In this document: in pieces, positions 22,882 to 31,134 of the stretch
Layout: every line of letters begins with the position of its first letter
Position numbering within the stretch: position 1 is the stretch's first letter
Assembly: GCF_015221995.1 (NCBI RefSeq)
Contig: NZ_JADFFM010000002.1
Coordinates: 1,736,001-1,800,000 of the forward strand
Direction: 5' to 3'
DNA length: 64,000 nucleotides
Source of the DNA: Mucilaginibacter boryungensis
Lineage (GTDB): Bacteria; Bacteroidota; Bacteroidia; Sphingobacteriales; Sphingobacteriaceae
Notes under the pieces: model-generated
The model's input: the letters and a program-made list of their open reading frames with translations, nothing else
The model's database searches: none
Told to the model about the DNA's origin: nothing
Position numbers and translations under genes: made by a program

Positions 22882-25332
22882 ATGAAGACCATCTTTGGCC
22901 TTTGCCTATCCTGTTTAACAGTATGCGTTTTTGCGCAAGCCCCGGTTAAAAAACTGGAAGCCATTAAGGTAACTACCCCGCCTAAAATTGATGGCGTACT
23001 TGACGATGATGTGTGGAAGAACGCCCCCATTGCTACCGATTTTGTTGAAAACAACCCGGTAGCAGGCCGGCACGAGAAAAACGAAGAACGTACTGAAGTT
23101 AAAATCGCTTATGATAACGCGGCTATTTATGTAGCTGCCCGCATGCATGAAACATCGGCCGGTAAGGTAGCACGCGAACTAACCACCCGCGACAATATAG
23201 CTAACGATGATTATTTTGGAATGATACTGGATACCTATCTCGATGGTATAAATGGCACAGGCTTTTATGTCACCGCGGCTGGTGTGCAATTTGATGCAAA
23301 GTATATCCCGGCAGGCAGCGGTGGCAGCAACGAGGATGGATCGTGGAACGGGGTTTGGGAAAGCAACGTGAAAGTGGATGAACACGGGTGGACGGCAGAG
23401 TTTAAAATCCCATACTCGGCATTGCGCTTTGGCAAAAAGGACGCGCAAACCTGGGGACTGAATTTTATCCGTAAAAGGCAAAGTGAACAAAAGCAACTTT
23501 TTTGGAATGAACTTGACCCTAAGAAAAACGGTTTGATGAACCAGGAAGGGCAATTAACCGGATTGAAAAGTATTACGCCGCCATTGCGCCTTGCATTTTA
23601 CCCTTACTTCTCAACCTATTTAAATCACTATCCGTACAATACTGCCGGGGTTAAAAACACTACAGGTTCGGTAAATGGCGGGATGGATGTTAAATACGGC
23701 ATTAATCAAAGCTTTACCCTGGATGTTACCCTGATCCCCGATTTTGGGCAGGTACAATCGGATAATAAAGTGTTAAACCTTACGCCTTTTGAAGTAAAAT
23801 ATACAGAAAACCGGCCCTTTTTTACCGAAGGCACCGAGCTGTTTAATAAGGGGAATTTATTTTATAGCAGAAGGATAGGCGGATCGCCAATTGATTATGG
23901 CAAAGCTTACGATGGGTTAAAACCAACCGAATCGGTAATAAGCAACCCAAGCGAAACACGCTTATTGAACGCCACAAAAATATCAGGGCGGTTATCAAAC
24001 GGGTTGGGTATCGGCTTTTTTAACGCCATTACCAATAGCGCTAATGCCATTGTTGAAGACGCGAATGGTAACCGCAGGGAGGTAGAGACATCTCCCTTAA
24101 CCAATTATAACATCCTGGTGCTTGATCAAAACCTGAAGAATAATTCGGCAGTAACGCTGATCAATACCAATGTAGACAGGTTTGGCAAGGATTATAATGC
24201 CGATGTTGGCGGGGTGGTATTTAACCTGAACAATAAGAAAAATTCGTACAACATAAACGGCTATGGCATGATGAGTAATTTATTCTATCATGATCAGCCA
24301 ACGGTTACAGGTTATAGTTATGAACTCAGCTTTGCCAAAACACAGGGTAGTTTCACCGGTGCCATTACGCAGGATCTGGTAGATGATAAATATAACCAGA
24401 ACGATCTGGGTATATTGTTTAATAATAACTATTTAAACCATAATCTAAATTTGCAATACTTTATTTATAAGCCCAGTAAATTGTTTAACCAATGGGGTGT
24501 TTTTGCCAATGCATATTATTCGCGCAGACTTAAAGAATCGGCTTATCAAAACCTTAATCTTAACGTAGGCTCATACTTCCGTTTCAAAAATAACTGGCAA
24601 AGCAATATTAATTTAAATAATAACCGCTCAGGTAACGATTTTTATGAACCCAGGGTAGCCGGGCGATATTACCGCACATCCGGAGATAATAACTTTAATT
24701 TTAACCTTAATACCAACAGTAATACCCGCTTACATGGTGGTATTTATTTTGCGTATCGGGTTTATAACAGGTTTAAAGGGCGTGGCTATGATGGTGAAGT
24801 TTCTTATAACTATCGCATCAGTAACAAGTTTTCGTTTGGAGAAGATGTAACGTATATGCCACGCTTAAACAACGCCGGTTTTTCAACAATGGATACACTG
24901 AATAATAACCCCATTTTTGCCCGCCGTAATGTGCAAACGCTGGAGAATATCTTTAATATCAAATACACCTTTAATAACGTCGCTGGCTTGTCGTTCCGGT
25001 TAAGGCACTATTGGTCTAAATTAAATAACAAAGAATTTTTTGACCTGGCGCAAAATGGTGAATTAGCTAACCTTACCTCAAATCATTTCGATACAGCTAA
25101 CGATCAGAATTATAATGTTTGGAATATAGACATGATATACGAGTGGCAGTTCTCGCCGGGTAGCGTGCTTAGTTTAGCCTGGAAAAGCTCGTCGCTTACT
25201 AATACCAATATGGCCAAATACGGCTACTTTAATAATTTCGATAACACATTCAATCAGCCCAAAAATAATAATTATTCTATTAAAGTGCTGTATTATATTG
25301 ATTATCAGAACTTGAAGAAGAAACGGGGTTAG
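22882..25332 (+). CDS. DUF5916 outer-membrane protein with CBM9-like N-terminal domain
   Basis: 816 residues. A signal peptide ends near VFAQ. Residues ~25-230 are a DOMON/CBM9-like beta-sandwich with PPKIDGVLDDDVWKNA, IAYDNAAIYVAARMH, and a GWTAEFKIPYSALRF motif. The remaining ~570 residues contain ENRPFFTEGTELF, SRRIGG and then many alternating aromatic strands ending in YYIDYQN, as in an outer-membrane barrel. The N-terminal domain may bind sugar or another small ligand. The actual substrate is unknown. Followed by an inverted repeat that may end transcription. Confidence 0.88.
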   Translation: MKTIFGLCLSCLTVCVFAQAPVKKLEAIKVTTPPKIDGVLDDDVWKNAPIATDFVENNPVAGRHEKNEERTEVKIAYDNAAIYVAARMHETSAGKVARELTTRDNIANDDYFGMILDTYLDGINGTGFYVTAAGVQFDAKYIPAGSGGSNEDGSWNGVWESNVKVDEHGWTAEFKIPYSALRFGKKDAQTWGLNFIRKRQSEQKQLFWNELDPKKNGLMNQEGQLTGLKSITPPLRLAFYPYFSTYLNHYPYNTAGVKNTTGSVNGGMDVKYGINQSFTLDVTLIPDFGQVQSDNKVLNLTPFEVKYTENRPFFTEGTELFNKGNLFYSRRIGGSPIDYGKAYDGLKPTESVISNPSETRLLNATKISGRLSNGLGIGFFNAITNSANAIVEDANGNRREVETSPLTNYNILVLDQNLKNNSAVTLINTNVDRFGKDYNADVGGVVFNLNNKKNSYNINGYGMMSNLFYHDQPTVTGYSYELSFAKTQGSFTGAITQDLVDDKYNQNDLGILFNNNYLNHNLNLQYFIYKPSKLFNQWGVFANAYYSRRLKESAYQNLNLNVGSYFRFKNNWQSNINLNNNRSGNDFYEPRVAGRYYRTSGDNNFNFNLNTNSNTRLHGGIYFAYRVYNRFKGRGYDGEVSYNYRISNKFSFGEDVTYMPRLNNAGFSTMDTLNNNPIFARRNVQTLENIFNIKYTFNNVAGLSFRLRHYWSKLNNKEFFDLAQNGELANLTSNHFDTANDQNYNVWNIDMIYEWQFSPGSVLSLAWKSSSLTNTNMAKYGYFNNFDNTFNQPKNNNYSIKVLYYIDYQNLKKKRG

Positions 25333-25338
25333 TGATTG

Positions 25339-25382
25339 GTGAGTAGTTGATTAGTGATTTGTTTATTGTCGCAACTACTCAC
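25339..25382. terminator. hairpin between convergent genes
   Basis: gtgagtagttg (25339-25349) is complementary to 25372-25382. Flanking gtgatt/aaatcac sequences extend the pairing with gaps. The 22-base loop includes a T-rich part. Sequence resembles simple intergenic repeats of the form ATTAGTGATT, so its origin may be repetitive. Confidence 0.5.
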
Positions 25383-25386
25383 TAAA

Positions 25387-26403
25387 TCACGGAAACTTAT
25401 AAATAATACCTAAAGCTAAACCTTCGGTAGCTTGTGGTTTGGTAGAAGTATCATTATCAAACAATACCGTGGTGGTAATATTAACGTTGATGAGTTTGTT
25501 TACTTTTGCCATCAGCACGGCATCCATGCGGTGGTCGATATTGATCAAACCACGCCCATAGGGGATAAACCCGGCATAACGCACGCCAAAATGCATGTTC
25601 TGCATAATATCCTTATCATAAGTAGCTACTACCTGGAAAGCCAGTTCGTTTTTAAATGTGCGCCCCGGCGCCACACCATAGTTGGATGGAATGCGGTGAT
25701 AAATAGTGGTATCAAGCACAAAAGTTTGACGGGCCGTACCCGTACCTATCCGCAGATCGAACACTTTATTAGGCTTATACTCGATACCGACAGACTCGGT
25801 TAAATAGCCGGGCGACATTAAGCTGGAGATAAGCTGCGGTGCTGAACCATTGGAAGGGTATTGATATCCCTTATCAAATTGCGATTCGAACGTTAACGAC
25901 CCGAAAAAGAGCCAGCGTTTTGAAAGCTGGGTAGCTACCTTATTATCAAAAAACAACCGATCGTTAGTTTTGCGGGCTATCTGGCCCTTATTCGTTACCC
26001 GGCCGTAAAGCCCCAATAGTTCAGCAGTATAATCAAAAGGGGCTTTGTTATATTCGGTTTTATAATCAAAATTGCCACCTATGGCTAACGAGCTTACGCC
26101 ACCCGCAGCCCAGTTATTACTAAAGGCCGATTGGTTAAGATTGATGCCAAAGGTGATCCATTTGCGCCAATAGTTAATTTTATAATCCATCATGGATACA
26201 GGGATCAGTTCCTCATGTATCACCGCGGGTTTTACCCGGATGGGAATGGCATTGCGGCGGGGCTCAATTCTATATTTATTCAGCAGGTTGGTATCAATTT
26301 TCAGGCTGTCGGCTTTTTTTAGACTATCAGTTTTTTGTGCCGATGCAGGCAAAGCAAAATAAAGGCAGCTAATAAAAAATAATACAGATACTGTTTTTAA
26401 CAT
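25387..26403 (-). CDS. DUF3078 domain exported protein
   Basis: 338 residues. ATG at 26403 yields a normal signal peptide (MLKTVSVLFFISC, cleaved near ASAQ). Features of DUF3078 proteins follow: YWRKWITFGINLNQSAFSNNWAAGG near residue 85-110, then alternating aromatic strands, consistent with a barrel- or beta-rich outer-membrane protein. Role unknown. It is transcribed toward the DUF5916 gene, away from the ECF42 gene, which is 51 bases upstream on the same strand. Confidence 0.85.
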   Translation of the reverse strand: MLKTVSVLFFISCLYFALPASAQKTDSLKKADSLKIDTNLLNKYRIEPRRNAIPIRVKPAVIHEELIPVSMMDYKINYWRKWITFGINLNQSAFSNNWAAGGVSSLAIGGNFDYKTEYNKAPFDYTAELLGLYGRVTNKGQIARKTNDRLFFDNKVATQLSKRWLFFGSLTFESQFDKGYQYPSNGSAPQLISSLMSPGYLTESVGIEYKPNKVFDLRIGTGTARQTFVLDTTIYHRIPSNYGVAPGRTFKNELAFQVVATYDKDIMQNMHFGVRYAGFIPYGRGLINIDHRMDAVLMAKVNKLINVNITTTVLFDNDTSTKPQATEGLALGIIYKFP

Positions 26404-26454
26404 GGTTAGCGCAAAGAAAAGCAAAAATCAGCTTCAATTAAAGTTTAATGTTTT

Positions 26455-27690
26455 TTAACTAACGCTCAGTTGCCCTATTTTCTTTTGCATAGCCAGCTTA
26501 TCAGCAGGTGTTTTTGATAATTTTAATGCTGTTGTGAAATGTTGCCTGGCCGTGATATTATCAACATCGGTGTATAACTCTCCAAGCAGCGCATAATATA
26601 GGTGATTGTTATTTAGCTTTAATTTTTCTGCTTCAACTATGGCTGCAGGCTTCCCTTTGCATTTATAAAGGGCATAGGTGCGGTTTAATGCTGCCATGGG
26701 CGAATAGCTTAAAATAAGTAATTCGTTATACAGCATTAAAATATTTTGCCATTTAATTGGTGTGTCTTCTTTAAGTGTATGCCAATAAGCTATACCGGCT
26801 TCCAGGTGGTATTTTGAAAAAGTTTTCCCCTTTGATGCACGGTCTAAAAAATGCTTTCCCTGGGTAATCAGTTCTTCATCCCATAAGCGCTCGTCCTGGT
26901 CGGCATATAAAATAAGTTCGCCGGATTCATCTATCCTGGCATCAAAACGCGACGCCTGAAAACTCATTAAGGCAAGCAACGCGTTAACCGCTGGTAAATT
27001 TGTACTGGGATTTTCTATCAGCTGGAAAGCTAAGCGCATAGCCTCTAAACAAAAATCTTTACGTAAGGTACTTTTGTGATTTACAGAATAATACCCCTCG
27101 TTAAACAACAGGTATAAAGTTGTCAGTACAACATCCAGCCTTTTGTCCAATTCGGAAGGCGGGGGGAATTCGATTTTTATGTTAGCCAGCCGCAGCGTCT
27201 CCTTAGCCCGGTATATTCTTTTAGTAACCGTTTCTTTGCTTATTAAAAAAGCATCGGCTATTTCACTTATCCCAAAGCCACAAAGTATGCGCAACGCCAG
27301 GCTAATTTGCCCCTCTGACGATATAAGCGGGTTGCAAATAGCAAACAACATCTGTAGCTGGCTGTCGGTAATATTTTGGTTGGACAGGTCGATGTCTAAT
27401 TCTGGAGACATATGGGGAGCCGAACTAAGTGACACCGCAACCTTTGATGTAAATACCTGGTGGTGCCTTAAATAATTTTTAGCCTTGTTTTTGGCAACAC
27501 CATATAACCAGGCCACCGGGTTTTCGGGCAGGCCGTTTATTCCCCAGGTTTCAGATGCGGTTAAAAAGGTATCGCTTGCAATGTCTTCGGCAATCTCTAT
27601 ATGGTCAAAGCCAAACAAACGGCAAAGCACAGCCGTAATTTTACTGTATTCTGTGCGGAATAAATGTGGTATCAGTTCCTGGCTTTCCAT
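26455..27690 (-). CDS. ECF42-type sigma factor with C-terminal TPR-like (DUF6596) extension
   Basis: 411 residues. Residues ~1-165 contain sigma region 2 (AEDIASDTFLTASETWGI, PVAWLYGVAKNKAKN) and region 4 (CGFGISEIADAFLISKETVTKRIYRAKETL). The long C-terminal half, starting DVVLTTLYLLFNEGYYS, is alpha-helical with repeat-like units such as AALNRTYALYKCKG and LLGELYTDVDN. Together with the adjacent DGPF protein this is the ECF42 arrangement, where the extension is thought to modulate activity in place of an anti-sigma. Start at ATG 27690; the preceding intergenic hairpin would limit readthrough from the DGPF gene. Confidence 0.92.
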   Translation of the reverse strand: MESQELIPHLFRTEYSKITAVLCRLFGFDHIEIAEDIASDTFLTASETWGINGLPENPVAWLYGVAKNKAKNYLRHHQVFTSKVAVSLSSAPHMSPELDIDLSNQNITDSQLQMLFAICNPLISSEGQISLALRILCGFGISEIADAFLISKETVTKRIYRAKETLRLANIKIEFPPPSELDKRLDVVLTTLYLLFNEGYYSVNHKSTLRKDFCLEAMRLAFQLIENPSTNLPAVNALLALMSFQASRFDARIDESGELILYADQDERLWDEELITQGKHFLDRASKGKTFSKYHLEAGIAYWHTLKEDTPIKWQNILMLYNELLILSYSPMAALNRTYALYKCKGKPAAIVEAEKLKLNNNHLYYALLGELYTDVDNITARQHFTTALKLSKTPADKLAMQKKIGQLSVS

Positions 27691-27699
27691 TGTAAATAA

Positions 27700-27722
27700 A
27701 AGCCCCCATATAGTGGGGGCTT
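27700..27722 (-). terminator. intercistronic hairpin between the DGPF and ECF42 genes
   Basis: A perfect 9-bp stem aagccccca/tgggggctt with a 5-base loop stands 10 bases before the sigma start. On the minus strand it is followed by TTTATTTACA, giving a plausible intrinsic terminator or RNA-stabilising end of the first cistron. Confidence 0.65.
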
Positions 27723-27740
27723 GTTTATAATATTGCAGCG

Positions 27741-28079
27741 TTACATTACGCTTATTTCACGGACTTCAATACTGCCGCCGGGTAATATAGGGCAGCCGGC
27801 TGCCAGTTTCATTGCCTGTTCGTAGTTATCAGCATTAACTACGGAGTAACCCATAAGCGCTTCTTTAATTTCTGTAAAAGGGCCGTCCGTTTCTACGTTA
27901 TTGCCACTTAATACTTTGCCTGTGGATTCTAAACGGTTGCCTCTGTCAACTAAATGGTTTTGGGCGGCAATGCTACCAATCCAGTCCATCCACCTTTGTG
28001 TGGTAGCTTGCATTTGTTCGGGTGTACGCTCGGGCATGGCATTATAGTCGGCCCGGTACAGGAATAAGAAATTTTTCAT
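27741..28079 (-). CDS. YCII/DGPF-family protein, ECF42 partner
   Basis: 112 residues with the signature TDGPFTEIKEALMGY (DGPF at 65-68) and a YCII-like ferredoxin fold starting MKNFLFLYRA. Such proteins are consistently adjacent to ECF42 sigma genes and are believed to be regulon members of unknown biochemical activity. Transcribed first, upstream of the sigma gene on the same strand, with a hairpin between them. Confidence 0.92.
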   Translation of the reverse strand: MKNFLFLYRADYNAMPERTPEQMQATTQRWMDWIGSIAAQNHLVDRGNRLESTGKVLSGNNVETDGPFTEIKEALMGYSVVNADNYEQAMKLAAGCPILPGGSIEVREISVM

Positions 28080-28193
28080 GTTGTTAATATTTTAAGTGTT
28101 AAAAACCTAATGACAACCCACAAATGCAGATATGGACACTATTGCTAAAATATTTAAATAAAATTAGATAACGGCAAATAATTGCCTCGATTA

Positions 28194-28925
28194 TTATTTC
28201 AAATCGGGCAGCGAAAATGCCTTTTGATTACGCAGATAGCGCTTTAAGTTAGCCCGTATAGAAGCGATGAACTCGTACTGATTGGCATTGACAACCGTAT
28301 AATAGCCCGGGCGGTATTTTTGCATAAAATCAGTAAGCATGGGGTCCTTTAAACCGGTAATATTGGCTACAAATTGTTTATTGAAACGAAAGTCGATCTG
28401 GTTTTCGTGATATTCCTGTTCTATATACCCCTGTAGTTTTTGGGCGTTCCGGCCTTCGCGACTGAAAGAAGTCCATAACGCATCTATACTAATCCCCGCA
28501 CCCGAGCCTGGCGACAGGCTCAAAACATCGCGATAAGCATTAGAGCCATAGGCCTTGCTGTATTCCGATTTGGTGGCTAAATACCTTTTATAGGGACTTT
28601 GTAAGGTATCTTTAATGTTTACCTGTTTTAGTTGAATAGCTGTTGGACTTAAGTAAATAAGCAGTGTATTGTTAGCCGGAACTTTTACAGTATCGGTAAA
28701 GTACCCAAGTTTACTAACCACAAGTTTATCGTCGGGCAAAACGTTTATCTTAAATTCGGCCTTAAGGGTGTTATAAATAGATTGCTTTGTGCGCAGGTTA
28801 ATGATATTTACTTTGGCAATCCGCTCTTTGGTTACCTTATCAAACACAACACCTTCCGCAACCCTTTCCTGCGCAAAGGATTGTATGGCTAACCCACAGA
28901 TACATACCAAAAGCCAAAACCTCAT
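28194..28925 (-). CDS. exported protein with carboxypeptidase-like regulatory domain
   Basis: 243 residues with a short signal peptide ending FAQE. Residues ~20-95 form a beta-sandwich with VAEGVVFDKVTKERIAKVNI and the YFTDTVKVP core, as in CarboxypepD_reg-like domains. The C-terminal 140 residues are mixed, with many Tyr, Arg and Lys and no family I recognise. Probably periplasmic or outer-membrane associated. Not obviously linked to neighbours. Confidence 0.7.
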   Translation of the reverse strand: MRFWLLVCICGLAIQSFAQERVAEGVVFDKVTKERIAKVNIINLRTKQSIYNTLKAEFKINVLPDDKLVVSKLGYFTDTVKVPANNTLLIYLSPTAIQLKQVNIKDTLQSPYKRYLATKSEYSKAYGSNAYRDVLSLSPGSGAGISIDALWTSFSREGRNAQKLQGYIEQEYHENQIDFRFNKQFVANITGLKDPMLTDFMQKYRPGYYTVVNANQYEFIASIRANLKRYLRNQKAFSLPDLK

Positions 28926-28999
28926 TAGTACTACAAAGCTATGCCTTAAATGCTTAGCGTTTTATTATTTAACAAATATTAACATCGGAGAGGGGCCTT

Positions 29000-29893
29000 T
29001 TACTTGGCCACCACCAGCTTCTGGCCTATCTTAATCGTATTGTCGGCCATATTGTTTAGTGCTTTTAACTCGTCAACCGTTAAGCCAAAACGCTTAGATA
29101 TGGAGTATAGTGTATCGCCCTGTTTAATGGTATAGGTTTTATCAGTTGGCGTGGCATTCACCAGCGAGTCTTTAATGGCTTTGCCGATATTTTGGTTGAT
29201 CTGCGTAAGTACCCTGTCCTCGCGTTTTATTTTTTGTACAGTACCTTCCGGACGGTCATATTGGTCAAGGTTGTACTTTTGGATAACGCCTATCAGTAAT
29301 TGCGGGTATTTTGGATTGGTGGCATAACCGGCATCTTTCAGGCCGTTGGCCCAGCCTATATAATCGTTCTTGTCCAGTTCAAATAACCTCGCATAACGCT
29401 TCCGTTTTAAAAATTCCGAATGATCGCGGAACGAATCCTCAGCACGGTCGTACACGCGAAAGCAATCGTTCACCTGGTCGTCGTCCTTATAATAACTTTT
29501 GCCTTTCCAATCGCTGGTGCATTTTATGCCGAAGTGGTTGTTGGCTACCCGCGCCAGTTCGCCATTGCCATTGCCCGATTCAAACAAGCCCTGCGCCAGT
29601 GTAATGCTGGCGGGGATGCCATATAGGTTCATCTCCTGGATAGCTATAGTTTTAAACTTATCAATATATTGCAGAGTGGTGTAAGTAGGATAGTTGGCTA
29701 TCGCGTCGTGGCGTTGCTTTTGCAGGGCTTCGTTATTGCGCCTTGCCTCGCTATTGGATACCCCCGGATTAGCGCTGCTAATTATTTTTTTGTGCGATGA
29801 GCACGAAACTATTCCCAAACAAAAAAGCGACATGATAGCCAGGCTACCTGTCGCGTAATATTTATAAAAGTTGGCTATCATTAAGCCAAACAT
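29000..29893 (-). CDS. glucosaminidase with C-terminal LysM domain, probable lipoprotein
   Basis: 297 residues. The hydrophobic N-terminus ends with the lipobox-like IVSC (Cys31), suggesting outer-membrane anchoring. Residues ~80-225 are a FlgJ/LytG-like endo-beta-N-acetylglucosaminidase domain with ASITLAQGLFESGNGNGEL, NHFGIKC, YRVYDRAEDSFRDHSEFL and YIGWANGLKDAGYAT. The final ~48 residues are a LysM peptidoglycan-binding domain (YTIKQGDTLYSISKRFGLT). Third gene of a tight operon, 8 bases after a shorter paralogue lacking LysM. An alternative start at 29881 is possible. Confidence 0.92.
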   Translation of the reverse strand: MFGLMIANFYKYYATGSLAIMSLFCLGIVSCSSHKKIISSANPGVSNSEARRNNEALQKQRHDAIANYPTYTTLQYIDKFKTIAIQEMNLYGIPASITLAQGLFESGNGNGELARVANNHFGIKCTSDWKGKSYYKDDDQVNDCFRVYDRAEDSFRDHSEFLKRKRYARLFELDKNDYIGWANGLKDAGYATNPKYPQLLIGVIQKYNLDQYDRPEGTVQKIKREDRVLTQINQNIGKAIKDSLVNATPTDKTYTIKQGDTLYSISKRFGLTVDELKALNNMADNTIKIGQKLVVAK

Positions 29894-29901
29894 AAGAAAA
29901 T

Positions 29902-30453
29902 TTATTGTTTAGCCTTCACCATCGGCGCTTGCGCAAATTCGGTGCTATCACTTTTGTTGCTATCGAAAGCGTTTAGGTTGTATTTGTTTATTAACGCTAA
30001 AACCTGGCTGCCCCATTTCTTACTGCTGGCATAGCCACTGCGCTGTATACCTTTAACCCAGCCTACATAATCGGTAGTAGTTAGTTCTTCGGCCAGATGG
30101 CTGAATTTTTTCTTCTCGGTCATGATACGGGCGAAATCGTTAAATGAGTCAAGCACCGAATCGTAAGCCTTATAGGCGCTGCGCACCTTCTTTTTGTTTT
30201 TGTAATATACCGATGTTGTGCCGCCTTTCATGCCAAACTGGTTGTTCAGGTTTTTGGCAATGGCGCTGTTGCCGTTAGCGCTTTCGTGCATGGCAATGCC
30301 TAAAATAATGCTGGCGGGGATACCGCTTTGGTGCATAATGGCAATAGCGTTGTCTTTAAATTTCTCGATGTAGGATTGTGAAGTGTTTTTCTCCTGGGCC
30401 GAAGCGGCAAAAGTAGTAACCACTAAAAGGGTAAGCAGTAATGTTTTCTTCAT
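29902..30453 (-). CDS. exported glucosaminidase, short paralogue without LysM
   Basis: 183 residues with a signal peptide ending ASAQ. The glucosaminidase domain shows GIPASIILGIAMHESANGNSAIA, NQFGMKGG, YKAYDSVLDSFNDFARIM and DYVGWVKGIQRSGYAS. The Glu in HESANG matches the catalytic Glu in the paralogue. It is 3 bases from the upstream methyltransferase stop and 8 bases from the downstream paralogue. Likely periplasmic, acting on peptidoglycan. Confidence 0.9.
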   Translation of the reverse strand: MKKTLLLTLLVVTTFAASAQEKNTSQSYIEKFKDNAIAIMHQSGIPASIILGIAMHESANGNSAIAKNLNNQFGMKGGTTSVYYKNKKKVRSAYKAYDSVLDSFNDFARIMTEKKKFSHLAEELTTTDYVGWVKGIQRSGYASSKKWGSQVLALINKYNLNAFDSNKSDSTEFAQAPMVKAKQ

Positions 30454-30456
30454 AAT

Positions 30457-31095
30457 TTACTTTTTTCTGATGAGCAATAAACCATCGCGTACGGGGAGGA
30501 TCAATTTCTCCACCTGCGGATTGGCAGCAATGCTGTCATTTAGTTCGCGGATCAGTTTTGTATCGGTATCCTGGGCGTCGCCATACACCTTACCTTTCCA
30601 CAAAACATTATCAATTATAATTAAACCTCCCGGTCTTACTTTTTCAAGTACGAGCGCAAAGTAAAGCAAATTATTTTTTTTATCAGCATCTATGAACACC
30701 AAATCAAGCGGCGGGCCGTCAAAACCGGCTATTATTTGTGCTGCAGGGCCGATATGCAACCTTATCTTTTTTTCCACATTTGTGGATTTAAAGTGTTGAT
30801 TTAGCAGTTCTTCCAGTTCAGCGTTTATTTCAATGGTATCAATAAACCCTGTTTCGGTAAGCCCTTCGGCCAGGCAAATAGTAGCGTAGCCGGTAAAAGT
30901 GCCAACCTCTAAAATGCGGCTTGGGGCCATCATCTTACTTAGCATACTCAGTAATCGTCCCTGGTAATGCCCCGATAGCATGTGCGGTTTCAGGATCTTT
31001 AAATAGGTATCGCGATTGATCTTTTTAAGCGCTTCAGGCTCAATATCGCAATGGGTTTCCAGGTAAAGCTGTAAATCTGCCGGTAAAATTTCCAT
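30457..31095 (-). CDS. O-methyltransferase (class I, catechol-type family)
   Basis: 212 residues with the SAM-binding motif ILEVGTFTGYATICLAEGL, acidic residue in DTIEINAE, and the DLVFIDADKKN metal/substrate loop, followed by GGLIIIDNVLWKG. This matches the cation-dependent O-methyltransferase family, where the Asp and Asn coordinate a divalent metal. Substrate unknown. First gene of an operon with two glucosaminidases; the association suggests cell-envelope context but may be co-transcription only. Confidence 0.93.
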   Translation of the reverse strand: MEILPADLQLYLETHCDIEPEALKKINRDTYLKILKPHMLSGHYQGRLLSMLSKMMAPSRILEVGTFTGYATICLAEGLTETGFIDTIEINAELEELLNQHFKSTNVEKKIRLHIGPAAQIIAGFDGPPLDLVFIDADKKNNLLYFALVLEKVRPGGLIIIDNVLWKGKVYGDAQDTDTKLIRELNDSIAANPQVEKLILPVRDGLLLIRKK

Positions 31096-31099
31096 CCTG

Positions 31100-31107
31100 C
31101 AAAAGTA
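31100..31107 (-). promoter_or_regulatory. -7 box for the methyltransferase-glucosaminidase operon
   Basis: Minus strand TACTTTTG fits TAnnTTTG and ends only 4 bases before the ATG. If used, the transcript would start essentially at the start codon (leaderless). Confidence 0.45.
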
Positions 31108-31134
31108 AGCAATTGCGATAAAATCCCTTGCTCT

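Noticed and set aside
25333..25390. mobile-element end with ATTAGTGATT-type repeats
   Set aside because: Only simple inverted sequence is seen between convergent genes; a terminator is the simpler explanation.
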